Assembly (NCBI RefSeq): GCF_030815585.1
Contig: NZ_JAUSWY010000001.1
Span: forward strand, 4,154,001-4,218,000
DNA length: 64,000 bases
Origin: Arthrobacter pascens
GTDB taxonomy: Bacteria > Actinomycetota > Actinomycetes > Actinomycetales > Micrococcaceae
Reading direction: 5' to 3'
Below the pieces are notes generated by a model. It made no database searches. It was given only the letters and a program-made list of their open reading frames with translations, and was not told where the DNA came from. Shown piece by piece: positions 44,610-53,034 of this stretch (position 1 is its first letter; every line of letters starts with the position of its first letter). Position numbers and translations under genes: made by a program.

Positions 44610-45119
44610 TCAGAGGAACTTGATCATGCGGGTATTGCCCAGGGTGTTGGGCTTGACCCGTGCCAGGTCCAGGAACTCGGCCACGCCTTCGTCATGCGAG
44701 CGCAGCAGCTCGGAATAGACCTCCGGGTCCACCGCTGTCTGGTCTGCCATGACGTCAAACCCGTGGCGCTTGAAGAAGTCCACCTCGAACGTGAGGCAGA
44801 AGACGCGCGCCACACCCAGTTCACGGGCTTCCGCCAAGAGACTTTCCACTAATACATGGCCAACCCCCCTGCCCCGCCAAGCGTCCGACGCGGCAAGGGT
44901 GCGCACTTCGGCCAGGTCTTCCCACATCACGTGCAAAGCGCCGCAGCCGATGACTTCGCCGTCCTCAGATTCGGCGATCCGGAACTCCTGCAGGCTTTCG
45001 TAGTAAGCGACGGTCTCCTTGGCCATCAGGATCCGCTGTTCCGCCAGCGGCGCCACCAGTCTCTTGATTGCGGCCACGTCACCGGTGCGGGCAGGACGGA
45101 TATGGAAGGAGTCAGTCAC
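44610..45119 (-). CDS. GNAT acetyltransferase, amino-acid N-acetyltransferase (ArgA-like)
   Basis: A 169-residue GNAT. It begins TDSFHIRPARTGDVAAIKRLV; the acetyl-CoA loop is SDAWRGRGVGHVLVESLLAEA; VFCLTFEVDFFKRHGFDVM and LARVKPNTLGNTRMIKFL at the end match the single-domain N-acetylglutamate synthases of actinobacteria. Those enzymes start arginine synthesis from glutamate and acetyl-CoA. GTG 45119 has AGGA upstream; the longer frame from 45194 is not supported. No other arg genes are nearby. Confidence 0.82.
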   Translation of the reverse strand: MTDSFHIRPARTGDVAAIKRLVAPLAEQRILMAKETVAYYESLQEFRIAESEDGEVIGCGALHVMWEDLAEVRTLAASDAWRGRGVGHVLVESLLAEARELGVARVFCLTFEVDFFKRHGFDVMADQTAVDPEVYSELLRSHDEGVAEFLDLARVKPNTLGNTRMIKFL

Positions 45120-45190
45120 AGGGTCAATCCTACGAGTCGCGACGACTGCACGCGGGACTGGGCGCTGCTTGGGGCGCTCCGGTACCGGCG

Positions 45191-45242
45191 CCATTTGCCG
45201 CTTGCTGCTCCTTCGTCGCTCTGACGCAAGCTACACAAATGA
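45191..45242. repeat. REP-like hairpin, copy A
   Basis: An imperfect hairpin: CATTTG..GCTTGC pairs with GCAAGC..CAAATG. Its sequence is closely matched at 47739-47792 and, inverted, at 45349-45402. Confidence 0.6.
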
Positions 45243-45340
45243 CCCCGGCACCCTCGCTTCGCCCGAGGTGCGCCGTAAGCAGGCGGCGGTCAAGCAATTA
45301 TGTAGCGTGCGAACTGGGCGACGCCAGGCACGAGGCGAAG

Positions 45341-45410
45341 GAGGCTGGGACATTTATGTAGCTTGCGTCAAAGCGAGGTACGAGCAGCAAGCGGGAAATG
45401 TCCCAGCCTC
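45341..45410. repeat. REP-like hairpin, copy B (inverted)
   Basis: Outer arms GAGGCTGGGACATTT (45341-45355) and its complement (45396-45410) enclose the same 50-base element in inverse orientation. It lies directly after the S9 peptidase gene on its minus strand and can also act as a terminator. Confidence 0.6.
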
Positions 45411-45440
45411 CGAGCCGGAGGTGACTAGAGTCGGAGGTGA

Positions 45441-47588
45441 CTACAGCCCCAGTTCGGCTGGCACCGGCACATCCTCGCCCAGCACGTTCTTCGCCAGGAA
45501 GCTCTCCACCACCCCGTACCAGACCTTGGCGTGCTGCGGCTGCAGGATCCAGTGGTTCTCGTCCGGGAAGTACAGGAAGCGGTGCGGCGTCTGGCCGTCC
45601 TGGTCCGCCGCCAGTTGGGACTTGGACAGCAGTTCGTACCAGAGCCGCAGGCCCTCGCCGATGGGCACGCGGTAGTCCTTGTCCCCGTGGATCACCAGCA
45701 TGGGCGCACTGATCTTCTCGACGTGAAGGTGCGGCGAGTTCTCCAGCGCCATTTCTTGAGTCATTTCCTTGAGCCAGTATTGCGAGGCGTCCGTGGTGGG
45801 GCCGAACTGGTCCAGGGCCCACAGGCTGGCATGCGTCACGATGGCCTTGAAGCGGTCCGTCTGGCCGGCCACCCAGTTGGCCATGTAGCCGCCGAACGAT
45901 CCGCCCATGGCGGCTGTCCGCGTCCCATCGATATCCGGGCGCTCCACAGCGGCATCGGTGACCGCCATCAGATCCGTGAAGGGAGCTTTGCCCCATTCGC
46001 CCCAGCCGCGCTGGATATGCGCCTGTCCGTACCCGGTGGACAGCGCCGGGTCCGGCAGCAGCACGGCGTAGCCCTTGGCGGTGAGCAGCCAGGGATTCCA
46101 CCGCCAGGTCCAGGCATTCCACGAAGCCAGCGGGCCGCCGTGGATCCACAGCAGCAAGGGCGCTGGCGAGTCCGCGGACGCTCCAGCCGGCAGTGCCAGA
46201 TAGGCAGGCACGCGGGTGCCGTCCGCCGCCGTCGCAGCCAGCCGATCCAGTCTGCCCGGGTACTTTGGCCTCTCTGCCGGCGCCGGAAGCCGCGTTGTCT
46301 CTCCGGTTTCCAGGTCGATCCGGACGGCCTCGGGCGGGAATTCGTAGGAACTGCGCAGCGCATAGGCACTGCGCCCTTCCGGTGAAACCACGACGTCGGT
46401 GTACGCCGCAGAGTCCTGTGTCACCCGGGTGACGCTCACTTCAGCGGCAGAGCCCGGAACGCTGATCCGGAAAACCGGCGACGCGCCGTCGTCGTCCGCT
46501 GTGACCAGGAGGGCTGAACCGTCCGGCAGCCACGCGACGGGCTTGGCCCAGCGGTCCCAGTCGTGAACCAGCGGGGTGAGCCCGGAGGTGCCGGCGTCGT
46601 CAGTGCCAGACGCGCCGGCGCCTGACTCCCCGGAAACATCCAGAAGATGCAGCTTGACCTCGGGCGCCTGGTGCGGAGTGGTATCGCTCTCGCTGACCAC
46701 CACCAGCGTCCTGCCGTCCGGGCTGACCGGGCCGGGGAAGTAGCTCATCCCCTCCCGGTCCAGGAGCACCTTCTGGCTGGCGGATACCACGTCCACGGCC
46801 ACCAGGACGGAGCGGCTGTCCGCCTTGGCAAGCGGTTTGGTGTAGCTCGCGTAGATGGTCCTGCCGTCCGAACTGACCACCGTTTCCGCTTCGCGCAGCC
46901 GCGGACCGGCGTCGGGCGTCAGGTTGCGGAGGATCAGCGGCGCGGCCGCGTCCACTGTTGCAGGCTTGCCCGGCTCCTTCTCGTCACCTGGCTCAACGGC
47001 GAAGATGCGCGGCTGTCCGGGGCCGAGGTCCGCGTCCCAGTAGCGCACGGGGTATTCGCTGTGCAGGATGGCCGCCACCTTGTTGTCCTTGCGGGACTTT
47101 CGGCGTTCGGCGTCGTCATCCTCGTCCGAGGAGCCGGCCAGGACCTCCGCCGTGACAAAGGTTGCCGCTACATTCCGGGCGGCCATAACGGCGCCTACGC
47201 CGCCAGGGCGCGAGAGGACAACGCGGGCCTCCCCGCCGTCCGCAGGGAGGAGCCAGAGCGCATTGACCGGATCGCCGTCGGGGCTCTCCGGGTCCGGGCG
47301 GGCGGACGTGAAATAGACGTCGCCGTTGGCCGCGAACGCAGCCCCTGCTTCCCCCTTTGCGCTGCGGGTGATGCGCCGGGCGTGCTTCTCTCCGGCCGGA
47401 TCAAGCTCCCAGAGGGCCGTGGCGAATTCGGTGCCCTTGCCGTTGAGCGTGGACACCGTGGTGACCAGCCTTCGGCCGTCCGGGCTCAGGGCCAGTCCGC
47501 TGACCCTGGGGATAGCCAGGTAGTGGTCAAGATCGTGGAAGGGGGTCTCAGGTTGCTCGCCCAGGATCGCTGGGGTGTCAGTTGCCAT
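45441..47588 (-). CDS. S9 family peptidase (acylaminoacyl-peptidase/prolyl oligopeptidase type)
   Basis: About 715 residues: an N-terminal beta-propeller (roughly 20-440) with repeated ALSPDGRRL and VVSPEGRSAY-like blades, then an alpha/beta hydrolase domain. The catalytic Ser is in MGGSFGGYMANW, Asp in VIHGDKDYRVP and His in FPDENHWIL; the oxyanion region is LLLWIHGGP. These cytoplasmic enzymes cleave short peptides or N-acylated residues. ATG 47588 is the chosen start; AGGAGG lies unusually far (12 bases) upstream. A TTCACTC-A-GAGTGAA palindrome lies before it. Confidence 0.9.
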   Translation of the reverse strand: MATDTPAILGEQPETPFHDLDHYLAIPRVSGLALSPDGRRLVTTVSTLNGKGTEFATALWELDPAGEKHARRITRSAKGEAGAAFAANGDVYFTSARPDPESPDGDPVNALWLLPADGGEARVVLSRPGGVGAVMAARNVAATFVTAEVLAGSSDEDDDAERRKSRKDNKVAAILHSEYPVRYWDADLGPGQPRIFAVEPGDEKEPGKPATVDAAAPLILRNLTPDAGPRLREAETVVSSDGRTIYASYTKPLAKADSRSVLVAVDVVSASQKVLLDREGMSYFPGPVSPDGRTLVVVSESDTTPHQAPEVKLHLLDVSGESGAGASGTDDAGTSGLTPLVHDWDRWAKPVAWLPDGSALLVTADDDGASPVFRISVPGSAAEVSVTRVTQDSAAYTDVVVSPEGRSAYALRSSYEFPPEAVRIDLETGETTRLPAPAERPKYPGRLDRLAATAADGTRVPAYLALPAGASADSPAPLLLWIHGGPLASWNAWTWRWNPWLLTAKGYAVLLPDPALSTGYGQAHIQRGWGEWGKAPFTDLMAVTDAAVERPDIDGTRTAAMGGSFGGYMANWVAGQTDRFKAIVTHASLWALDQFGPTTDASQYWLKEMTQEMALENSPHLHVEKISAPMLVIHGDKDYRVPIGEGLRLWYELLSKSQLAADQDGQTPHRFLYFPDENHWILQPQHAKVWYGVVESFLAKNVLGEDVPVPAELGL

Positions 47589-47628
47589 GCCCCGATTCAA
47601 CACCTCCTGTGCCGCGGATCACAGCAAG

Positions 47629-47643
47629 TTCACTCAGAGTGAA
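47629..47643. promoter_or_regulatory. palindrome TTCACTC-A-GAGTGAA
   Basis: A perfect odd-length palindrome 40 bases before the S9 peptidase start, in the 554-base gap 47589-48142. It could be an operator. The rest of this gap holds the repeat at 47739, a CTGAAC/GTTCAG stem at 48016-48047 and the first TGAGGG element. Confidence 0.4.
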
Positions 47644-47738
47644 TGAATACTTCAGATCCTGGGTTGCGGCGCTTGTGGTTTGCTTGGCGTCGTCGGGGAA
47701 TTCGGCTGGGGGCTCGGCTTGCCCGCTGCGCCCCGGGG

Positions 47739-47792
47739 CCATTTGTCGCTTGCCGCTCCTTCATCGCTCGGAACGCAAGCTACACAAATGCC
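47739..47792. repeat. REP-like hairpin, copy C
   Basis: Nearly the same sequence as 45191-45242 (CCATTTG..CGCTTGC..CTCCTTC..TCGCTC..ACGCAAGCTACACAAATG) in the same orientation. Confidence 0.6.
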
Positions 47793-48056
47793 AGCGCACC
47801 TTCGCTTCGCTTGGGGTGAGCCCACCAGGCCGGGTACCCAAGAGCTGCGGCTGAAGTCTCGTTTACGACGGATCTCGAGTTGCACGAACGCCCCAGCCTT
47901 GATAACCCGGACGGTCGTGTCCGTGGTGATTCGGATAATGTCGGAGGCCGCCGGAGGCTGTTGCACATAGGGTACCTTCACCGGGCATTTTTACGGGCGG
48001 GGTATACGCGACACCCTGAACGGCGATCCTGCAAAAGCGCAGTTCAGAGGGCACTC

Positions 48057-48084
48057 GTCGCGATGAGGGACCGGCTTACGGGCG
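48057..48084 (+). repeat. TGAGGG palindromic element 1
   Basis: GTCGCGATGAGGGACCGGC then TTACGGGCG. First copy of the family that marks the accessory region, in the gap before the acetyltransferase gene. Confidence 0.5.
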
Positions 48085-48142
48085 GTGCTGGCCCACGTTT
48101 TCCGCGACCCCAAACATGTCCGCCAGGTAGGAAGGCGGCCGC

Positions 48143-48661
48143 ATGTACCGTTTAGGAATGACGATCAACTTTGAGGTGCGTCGCGCTGAGCCTGCAGATG
48201 CGCCAAGCATGGCGAGAGTTCACGTGGACACCTGGCGCGAGACTTACCGAGGGTTGATGAGCGATGCCGTGCTGGACGATCCCGCGCTCTTGGACTGGCG
48301 CGAGAGATTCTGGAATGCGGCCCTAACGGACCCAAGATATGAGCAGAACACTGTCGCCGTCGCCTCGCATGAAGGCACGTTGATCGGCATTGCAATGTCA
48401 GGCCCCTCCCTTGAGGGCGCCGACGAGCCGCAACAGTTGTACCTCCTCTACGCCTATGCCGCGTTCCACAGTTCGGGAGTGGGTACGGCGCTCCTCAATG
48501 CAGTCATCGACCCCACTACGCCTGCTGCGCTCTGGGTCGCCGACCCTAATCCCCGCGCACAAGCCTTCTACCGAAAGAACGGCTTTGTCGCGGACGGGGC
48601 AGTGAAGATCGAAAACGACGTACGAGACATTCGCATGGTCCGTACAGTAAACGCCCGGTAA
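48143..48661 (+). CDS. GNAT family N-acetyltransferase
   Basis: A 172-residue GNAT with VRRAEPADAPSMARVHVDTWRETYRGLM at the start, an acetyl-CoA loop AFHSSGVGTALLNAV and the C-terminal ALWVADPNPRAQAFYRKNGFVADG. This pattern is common in acetyltransferases of unknown substrate. GGAAGG lies seven bases before ATG 48143; ATG 48158 is the alternative. A TGAGGG element overlaps its stop codon. Confidence 0.82.
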   Translation: MYRLGMTINFEVRRAEPADAPSMARVHVDTWRETYRGLMSDAVLDDPALLDWRERFWNAALTDPRYEQNTVAVASHEGTLIGIAMSGPSLEGADEPQQLYLLYAYAAFHSSGVGTALLNAVIDPTTPAALWVADPNPRAQAFYRKNGFVADGAVKIENDVRDIRMVRTVNAR

Positions 48662-48678
48662 ACGATCCCTCAGGGTGC
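48652..48678 (-). repeat. TGAGGG palindromic element 2
   Basis: Minus strand: CACCCTGAGGGATCG then TTTACCGGGCG. It overlaps the acetyltransferase stop codon. Confidence 0.55.
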
Positions 48679-48710
48679 TTCCGAACAGCTTCAAACGTCG
48701 ACCCCTGACG

Positions 48711-49532
48711 TCACGCAGACTTGAACCGCGAGGCTACCGACTCATGCATCCTCGCCACATCAACGTCACCGGTTGTCTGCTCCATAAGCACCTTGGCTAA
48801 CCGTTTCGGCCAGAGCACTTGAACGCCACGAGTCGAGAACGCGCCCCCAATCAGGGGCCAGTCTGCTTCGACGAAGCACAGCACCCCGGTAACCGGAACA
48901 TCCCCGACGAGGTCGCGCACGACGTCGACCTGTTTGAGCACCCCATCGACCAGTTTTGTGCAATCACGCCGGCCAACGAGGAGCTTCTCGACGCGTGGGC
49001 GAAGGATGCCACCCTCGATCTTCAGTTCAGGCCGTCCCTTGTACCGCTTGGCATCGATCACCCAGATTCCACCGGGAGTGATGGCAATGTGGTCGATGTT
49101 GGCCTTCGAGCCGGGGATGCGTCGGTCGTGGAGGACAGCCAAACCAGCGGCGGCCAGGGCATTTAGCCGAGCGCCGAGGCGTTCCTCACCGATCGCGCCT
49201 CGATCCCAGGACTTGGTGTGCTGTCGCTCGTCAGAGAGGGCGACTGCGAGGCCACCGAAGTGACCCCACTTCTCGCGGAGCTTTTCCTCGTCCTTCGCCT
49301 TGCGGCGCTCATATTCGCGTCGGGCGGACGATCCTGCTACTCCGGACTCAGTGGACAACGACTCATCACAAGGTGGTTCCAGGTCGGGGTGCATGGTTTC
49401 CGTGGCCTCAGTGGCACACTCCAAGCAGCGGATGGTCTTCGTCTCGCTCTCATAGATCGCTTCTGTTCCGGCCGGAAGAGGGGCACCGCATAGCCGACAC
49501 GCTCCGGCGTACCGGAGCCTCATCTGCTTCAT
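48711..49532 (-). CDS. NERD domain protein with N-terminal zinc-binding segment
   Basis: About 273 residues. A possible zinc ribbon lies first: CRLCGAPLPAG and IRCLEC. The NERD nuclease-related domain follows, with GAIGEERLGARL, the IDHIAITPGGIWVIDAKRYKG catalytic-like core and CFVEADWP. NERD proteins are thought to process DNA, often in defence or plasmid contexts. ATG 49532 overlaps the TGA of a short upstream frame. The NERD frame itself is open to TTG 49619, so the start is uncertain. Confidence 0.78.
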   Translation of the reverse strand: MKQMRLRYAGACRLCGAPLPAGTEAIYESETKTIRCLECATEATETMHPDLEPPCDESLSTESGVAGSSARREYERRKAKDEEKLREKWGHFGGLAVALSDERQHTKSWDRGAIGEERLGARLNALAAAGLAVLHDRRIPGSKANIDHIAITPGGIWVIDAKRYKGRPELKIEGGILRPRVEKLLVGRRDCTKLVDGVLKQVDVVRDLVGDVPVTGVLCFVEADWPLIGGAFSTRGVQVLWPKRLAKVLMEQTTGDVDVARMHESVASRFKSA

Positions 49533-49612
49533 GAGGATGAACTTTGGATCAACGGAACGGATCCAGTCTGCTTGTAGATCACGGCGGGTAGGCCGGGGAT
49601 GCGCTTTGCCAT
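49529..49612 (-). CDS. possible 27-residue leader peptide before the NERD gene
   Basis: ATG 49612 has GAGGA nine bases upstream, the best ribosome site here. It encodes MAKRIPGLPAVIYKQTGSV onward to a TGA that overlaps the NERD ATG (ATGA). It could couple translation of the nuclease gene. Alternatively the two frames were once one protein, split by a frameshift. Confidence 0.35.
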   Translation of the reverse strand: MAKRIPGLPAVIYKQTGSVPLIQSSSS

Positions 49613-49784
49613 GGCTCAATCCTCACCCACGGCAGGAACTTTTTCGGGGCGTGCCGCGCGTAGCGGCATCCAAAGACCTCGCGAAATGTACCAGTGAAGG
49701 ATGCCTCTAGGGGGGGCGTACGTGACGCACCGGGCCGGCTCCGTAAGGAACAATGGTCGCAGTTCCAATCAGGAGGCAGAAGCT

Positions 49785-50207
49785 TTGAAAAGGTTCTATG
49801 TTGCGTCGAGCTTCAGGAATATCGTCAACGTCCGGTACGTCGCGCAAACCTTGGAAAGCAAGGGCTACGTCAACACGTACGACTGGACCCAGAACGCGTC
49901 GGCGCGCGATGCGGGTACAGTCACCCTCGGTGATCTGCGCTCCATCGGGCAGCATGAGAGAGATGCAGTGATAGGTGCCGACGTCGTCGTGATCCTGCTT
50001 CCAGGCGGGAAGGGCACGCATGTTGAGCTTGGCATCGCGATCGCTCAAGGCAGAAGGACAATCCTGCATTCGCCGGACGAAGTCATCAACAACCTTGAGA
50101 CCACCAGCACGTTCTACCACCTACCTGAGTTGGAGAAGTGCCACGGAACTCTGGATGACCTCTTAGCTATGATCGTCGGCCGAGAAGTGACCGTTGCCGC
50201 TGTTTGA
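49785..50207 (+). CDS. nucleoside 2-deoxyribosyltransferase-like protein
   Basis: A 140-residue Rossmann-like protein: RFYVASSFRNIVNVRYVAQTL at the start, TYDWT near residue 35, then GADVVVILLPGGKGTHVELGIAIAQGRRTI. These match the deoxyribosyltransferase/toxin-TIR-related fold, with the glutamate of THVELG as likely catalytic residue. TTG 49785 is preceded by AGGAGG at ideal spacing, so the longer frame from 49701 is rejected. It may hydrolyse or transfer N-glycosidic bases; actual substrate unknown. Confidence 0.65.
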   Translation: MKRFYVASSFRNIVNVRYVAQTLESKGYVNTYDWTQNASARDAGTVTLGDLRSIGQHERDAVIGADVVVILLPGGKGTHVELGIAIAQGRRTILHSPDEVINNLETTSTFYHLPELEKCHGTLDDLLAMIVGREVTVAAV

Positions 50208-50218
50208 CTGACTCGATC

Positions 50219-50250
50219 GTGTCGCACTGAGGGATGCTTCACCGGGCTCA
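50219..50250 (+). repeat. TGAGGG palindromic element 3
   Basis: GTGTCGCACTGAGGGATGC then TTCACCGGGCTCA, 12 bases after the previous stop codon. Confidence 0.55.
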
Positions 50251-50313
50251 GTTCACTCCGATAGGCCATCGGTTATGGTGCAGTGTCCCCTATTACCAAG
50301 ATTCGAGGTGTCC

Positions 50314-50703
50314 ATGGATCCCGCCGGTAGGTCCCCGCTCCATTACGCAGCACTCACCGATGATGCCGCGGAGGTGACACGACTGATCGCCGCCGGCGAG
50401 GCGCCCGATTCGTCCGACAGCCAGGGATTCACGCCGCTCCATCTTGCATCGCAGGAACACGCCCTGGCCGCGGCGGCCGCGCTGCTCAACCTTGGCGCGA
50501 CGGTCGACCCCACCAACTCCTTCGGCAATACACCGCTCTTCGTTGCGGTCTTCAACTCACACGGGCGGCCCGAGATGATCGATCTGCTACGCTCACGCGG
50601 TGCAGATCCGCTGCATTCAAACCTGACCGGGCAGACGCCTGTGGGACTGGCCAGATTAATCGGCAACTACGATGTGGCACGGTACTTTCAGGATCTCCGC
50701 TAA
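50314..50703 (+). CDS. ankyrin repeat protein
   Basis: A 129-residue protein made of about four ankyrin repeats: GRSPLHYAALTDDAAEVTRLI, GFTPLHLASQEHALAAAAALL, GNTPLFVAVFNSHGRPEMIDLL and GQTPVGLARLIGNYDVARYF. It has no signal peptide, so it is cytoplasmic and likely binds another protein. ATG 50314 has GAGGTG just upstream. It has no obvious operon partner. Confidence 0.85.
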   Translation: MDPAGRSPLHYAALTDDAAEVTRLIAAGEAPDSSDSQGFTPLHLASQEHALAAAAALLNLGATVDPTNSFGNTPLFVAVFNSHGRPEMIDLLRSRGADPLHSNLTGQTPVGLARLIGNYDVARYFQDLR

Positions 50704-50720
50704 CCCGCAGTCGCTAGGAA

Positions 50721-50750
50721 CGCCCGGAAACCCATCCCTCACCGGGTGCA
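50721..50750 (-). repeat. TGAGGG palindromic element 4
   Basis: Minus strand: TGCACCCGGTGAGGGATGG then GTTTCCGGGCG, 18 bases after the ankyrin gene stop. Confidence 0.55.
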
Positions 50751-50787
50751 CTGAGGACGGTCTGCCGCGCCGGGATATATTTCCATC

Positions 50788-51252
50788 ATGGATAGTCAGA
50801 CCACAGTGAGGGCGCGAGCAATCTTCCTCTGCGAGCAGACGGGGCTGATCCCGGCACACGAGCTGCCTGAATTTGCCACTGAACTTCTCGTCCTGGGGTA
50901 CGACAGCCCTTCACTTCGCGAACTGGCAGGCCTCCCGACAGGAGACCGGGCCGACTCGGCAGACATGTGGAATGCAGTCCGCGATGAACTCAGCGTCCGG
51001 CACGAAGACGAAGAGAAAGCGGCGAGGTTTCTCCTCAAGTACTGGGCTCAGGAGACTGTCGAAGGGCGGATTGACGTCCTCGCCGGGTCGAGGCTCATGT
51101 ACCGGGCAGGTTGGTTCCCACTGGGACAGCCGGCGGAGCTGAACGAGCTCGTGAACCTCATGGACGTCTGGGACGAAATGCCGCAACGTCGCGAGCAAAC
51201 CACCGCGGAGCTTCTCGTCTTCGTCCGGAAGCTCTTGGGCCGCGAAAGCTGA
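50788..51252 (+). CDS. hypothetical protein
   Basis: A 154-residue, acidic, mainly helical protein with no signal or membrane segment. Conserved-looking stretches are TELLVLGYDSPSLRELAGL and NELVNLMDVWDEMPQRRE. No family is recognised with confidence. It resembles small actinobacterial proteins that have no assigned role and stands alone between two TGAGGG elements. Confidence 0.6.
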   Translation: MDSQTTVRARAIFLCEQTGLIPAHELPEFATELLVLGYDSPSLRELAGLPTGDRADSADMWNAVRDELSVRHEDEEKAARFLLKYWAQETVEGRIDVLAGSRLMYRAGWFPLGQPAELNELVNLMDVWDEMPQRREQTTAELLVFVRKLLGRES

Positions 51253-51253
51253 T

Positions 51254-51667
51254 TCAAGCCCGGCCGCTGGGCCATCTTCCACCCAGTCCGGAAGGCGATC
51301 CCTCAGCGGGCACTACTGGCTTTCCGCCAGGTACCGTCAAGAGGCGGATCAGGCAGGGGCTGTGGGCTGGGCACGGAAGATTTTGCATGCCCATGGACCA
51401 GTTTACGAGTATCCGGTCCACGGGGCTGGTGCCAAGCAGCGCGATGCGGGAAGCCGCGCAATGGATCCCGAAAACCGAGCGTGCCTGCCGGCTCAGGGAC
51501 GCCGCAGACGTCATGTCGACCAGCATGGGGTATTCGGCCCCGTCCGCAATGGTGTTCACGGCGGCCATTACCGCGCGGGCATCGGCTGCCTCGATTTTGG
51601 CTGTCGGGTTCCAAGGCAGATGGATGTCGTCGACTTTGAGTTCGGTCGGCTGCACAGCTTCCACCAT
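51254..51667 (-). pseudogene. STAS/SEC14-like small protein (DUF7793 type), probable 3' frameshift
   Basis: The first 100 residues match a small actinobacterial family: KIEAADARAVMAAVNTIADG, YPMLVDMTSAASLSRQARSV and IALLGTSPVDRILVNWSMG. The normal short ending is missing; the frame runs on through an element as PGGKPVVPAEGSPSGLGG. A shifted frame gives RYLAESQ and a TAG at 51313-51315, closer to the expected end and directly before element 5. The gap 51668-51987 upstream shows nothing recognisable. Confidence 0.5.
51286..51313 (-). repeat. TGAGGG palindromic element 5
   Basis: Minus strand: GTGCCCGCTGAGGGATCG then CCTTCCGGAC. It starts at the likely original stop of the STAS-like gene and lies 34 bases from the stop of the converging hypothetical gene. 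Confidence 0.55.
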
Positions 51668-51987
51668 GGGCAGAGGGCAACAGATTTTTGCACCGCTTTG
51701 GTGGCCTATTACGGCTTTCGAGGTCTTCGATATGGGATTTCCCCCTCGTTGGCGGTCGCCACGTCAGTGGCATTCGCGTCCGAGAAGGCACCCTCGCTGT
51801 GGCTTTGGGAAAGCACCACGTCACCATCGCGCATTTGTTGCCCATCCTGGCGCTCGATGGTGCAGCCCCGCCTACGGCTGGCAGAGGGACGGCCGCTACT
51901 GCGGGCTAAAGGTTCATCCACTACGCTTGCTTTTGGTCCGTTGTGGGCCTTGACTCGGCTACGCCGGACTTATTGGGGGGCATATCC

Positions 51988-53034
51988 ATGGTGGGAACTG
52001 GCAGTACATCAAAGACGGCGACTGGCCTGCCCCTGGTTCGGCCAGCGCTGCTTGTTGTGCTGTCGCTGGGACTGGCAGGGTGCACTTACGCGGGTGCTCC
52101 AACCCAGGCGGAACCCGCCGCCGCCCAGACCACCCCCGCTGCAATTGCGTCTTCCGCCGCGAAGCCTGCCCTGAGTGGAGAAACCGTGCGGGACTCGTTT
52201 GGCAACGCGGACTTCTACACCACCGTTCCGGGAGACACCCTCCAGGCCGTGGCGTCGGCGTACAAGCTATCCGAGGCGAAGGTCGCCGGGTTCAACGGAC
52301 TCCAGCCCGGAACTCCCCTCACTCCGGGCACAGGGCTCCGGCTGATTCCGACCGGTCCCATGCCGGGCGCCAAGGGCGCTGCCACGGTTGACGCAAACGG
52401 CATTCCAACGGGTTACACAGTAGAGCCCGATGACAGCCTGGCCGGCATCACCTACCGGTTCAACCTGACCTCTGAGCAGTTGGCGGAAGCGAACAAGGTC
52501 CCGTTCACCTACGAAAAGGGAAACGTCTTCTTCATCCAGGCCGGCAAGGTCATCCAGCTGCAGAAGAAGCCGGTAGACAGCAGGTCCGGCTCGGGCGCCT
52601 CGGTCAACAACTCATTCGGCCAGACGGTCTACTACACCACGGTGGATGGCGACTCGTTCGACAGCCTTGGCTACAAGTTCCGGTCAACCACGGCACAGAT
52701 CCTGCTGTACAACCCCTCGTTGTCGGCGGATCAGCCCATCCCTGCCGGTACGAAGGTTCGGCTGATACCCGGCGAGCTGAAAATCGAGGGCGCGCAGGGA
52801 ACGGTCACCACCGATGCCCAGGGTATTCCGCTGACCTACACCACCGCCCCAGGGGACATCGAGCGGCAAGTTTCGTTCCGCTTCGGCGTGAGTGACCTGC
52901 GCTCGGCCAATCGTCCGAGCACGGGCACGGCCGGGGCTTGGTATGACTTCGCAGACCTGCCCACCGGCGAACTGGCGCCGGGGCAGACCATCAGCGTGGC
53001 GCTGGACAAGCCCATCAACAAACCCGGGCCCTGA
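51988..53034 (+). CDS. LysM-domain lipoprotein
   Basis: A 348-residue exported lipoprotein. The signal ends in LSLGLAGC; an Ala/Pro linker follows. Three LysM-like modules: FYTTVPGDTLQAVASAYKL ... LRLIPTG, YTVEPDDSLAGITYRFNLT ... GKVIQL and YYTTVDGDSFDSLGYKFRS ... VRLIPGE, plus a degenerate fourth near YTTAPGDIERQVSFRFGV. LysM modules bind peptidoglycan, so it is anchored in the membrane and touches the wall. GGGGGGC precedes ATG 51988. Confidence 0.8.
   Translation: MVGTGSTSKTATGLPLVRPALLVVLSLGLAGCTYAGAPTQAEPAAAQTTPAAIASSAAKPALSGETVRDSFGNADFYTTVPGDTLQAVASAYKLSEAKVAGFNGLQPGTPLTPGTGLRLIPTGPMPGAKGAATVDANGIPTGYTVEPDDSLAGITYRFNLTSEQLAEANKVPFTYEKGNVFFIQAGKVIQLQKKPVDSRSGSGASVNNSFGQTVYYTTVDGDSFDSLGYKFRSTTAQILLYNPSLSADQPIPAGTKVRLIPGELKIEGAQGTVTTDAQGIPLTYTTAPGDIERQVSFRFGVSDLRSANRPSTGTAGAWYDFADLPTGELAPGQTISVALDKPINKPGP

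Noticed and set aside
47652-47981. Minus-strand 109-codon frame
   Set aside because: It runs through a REP-like repeat and has no family features.
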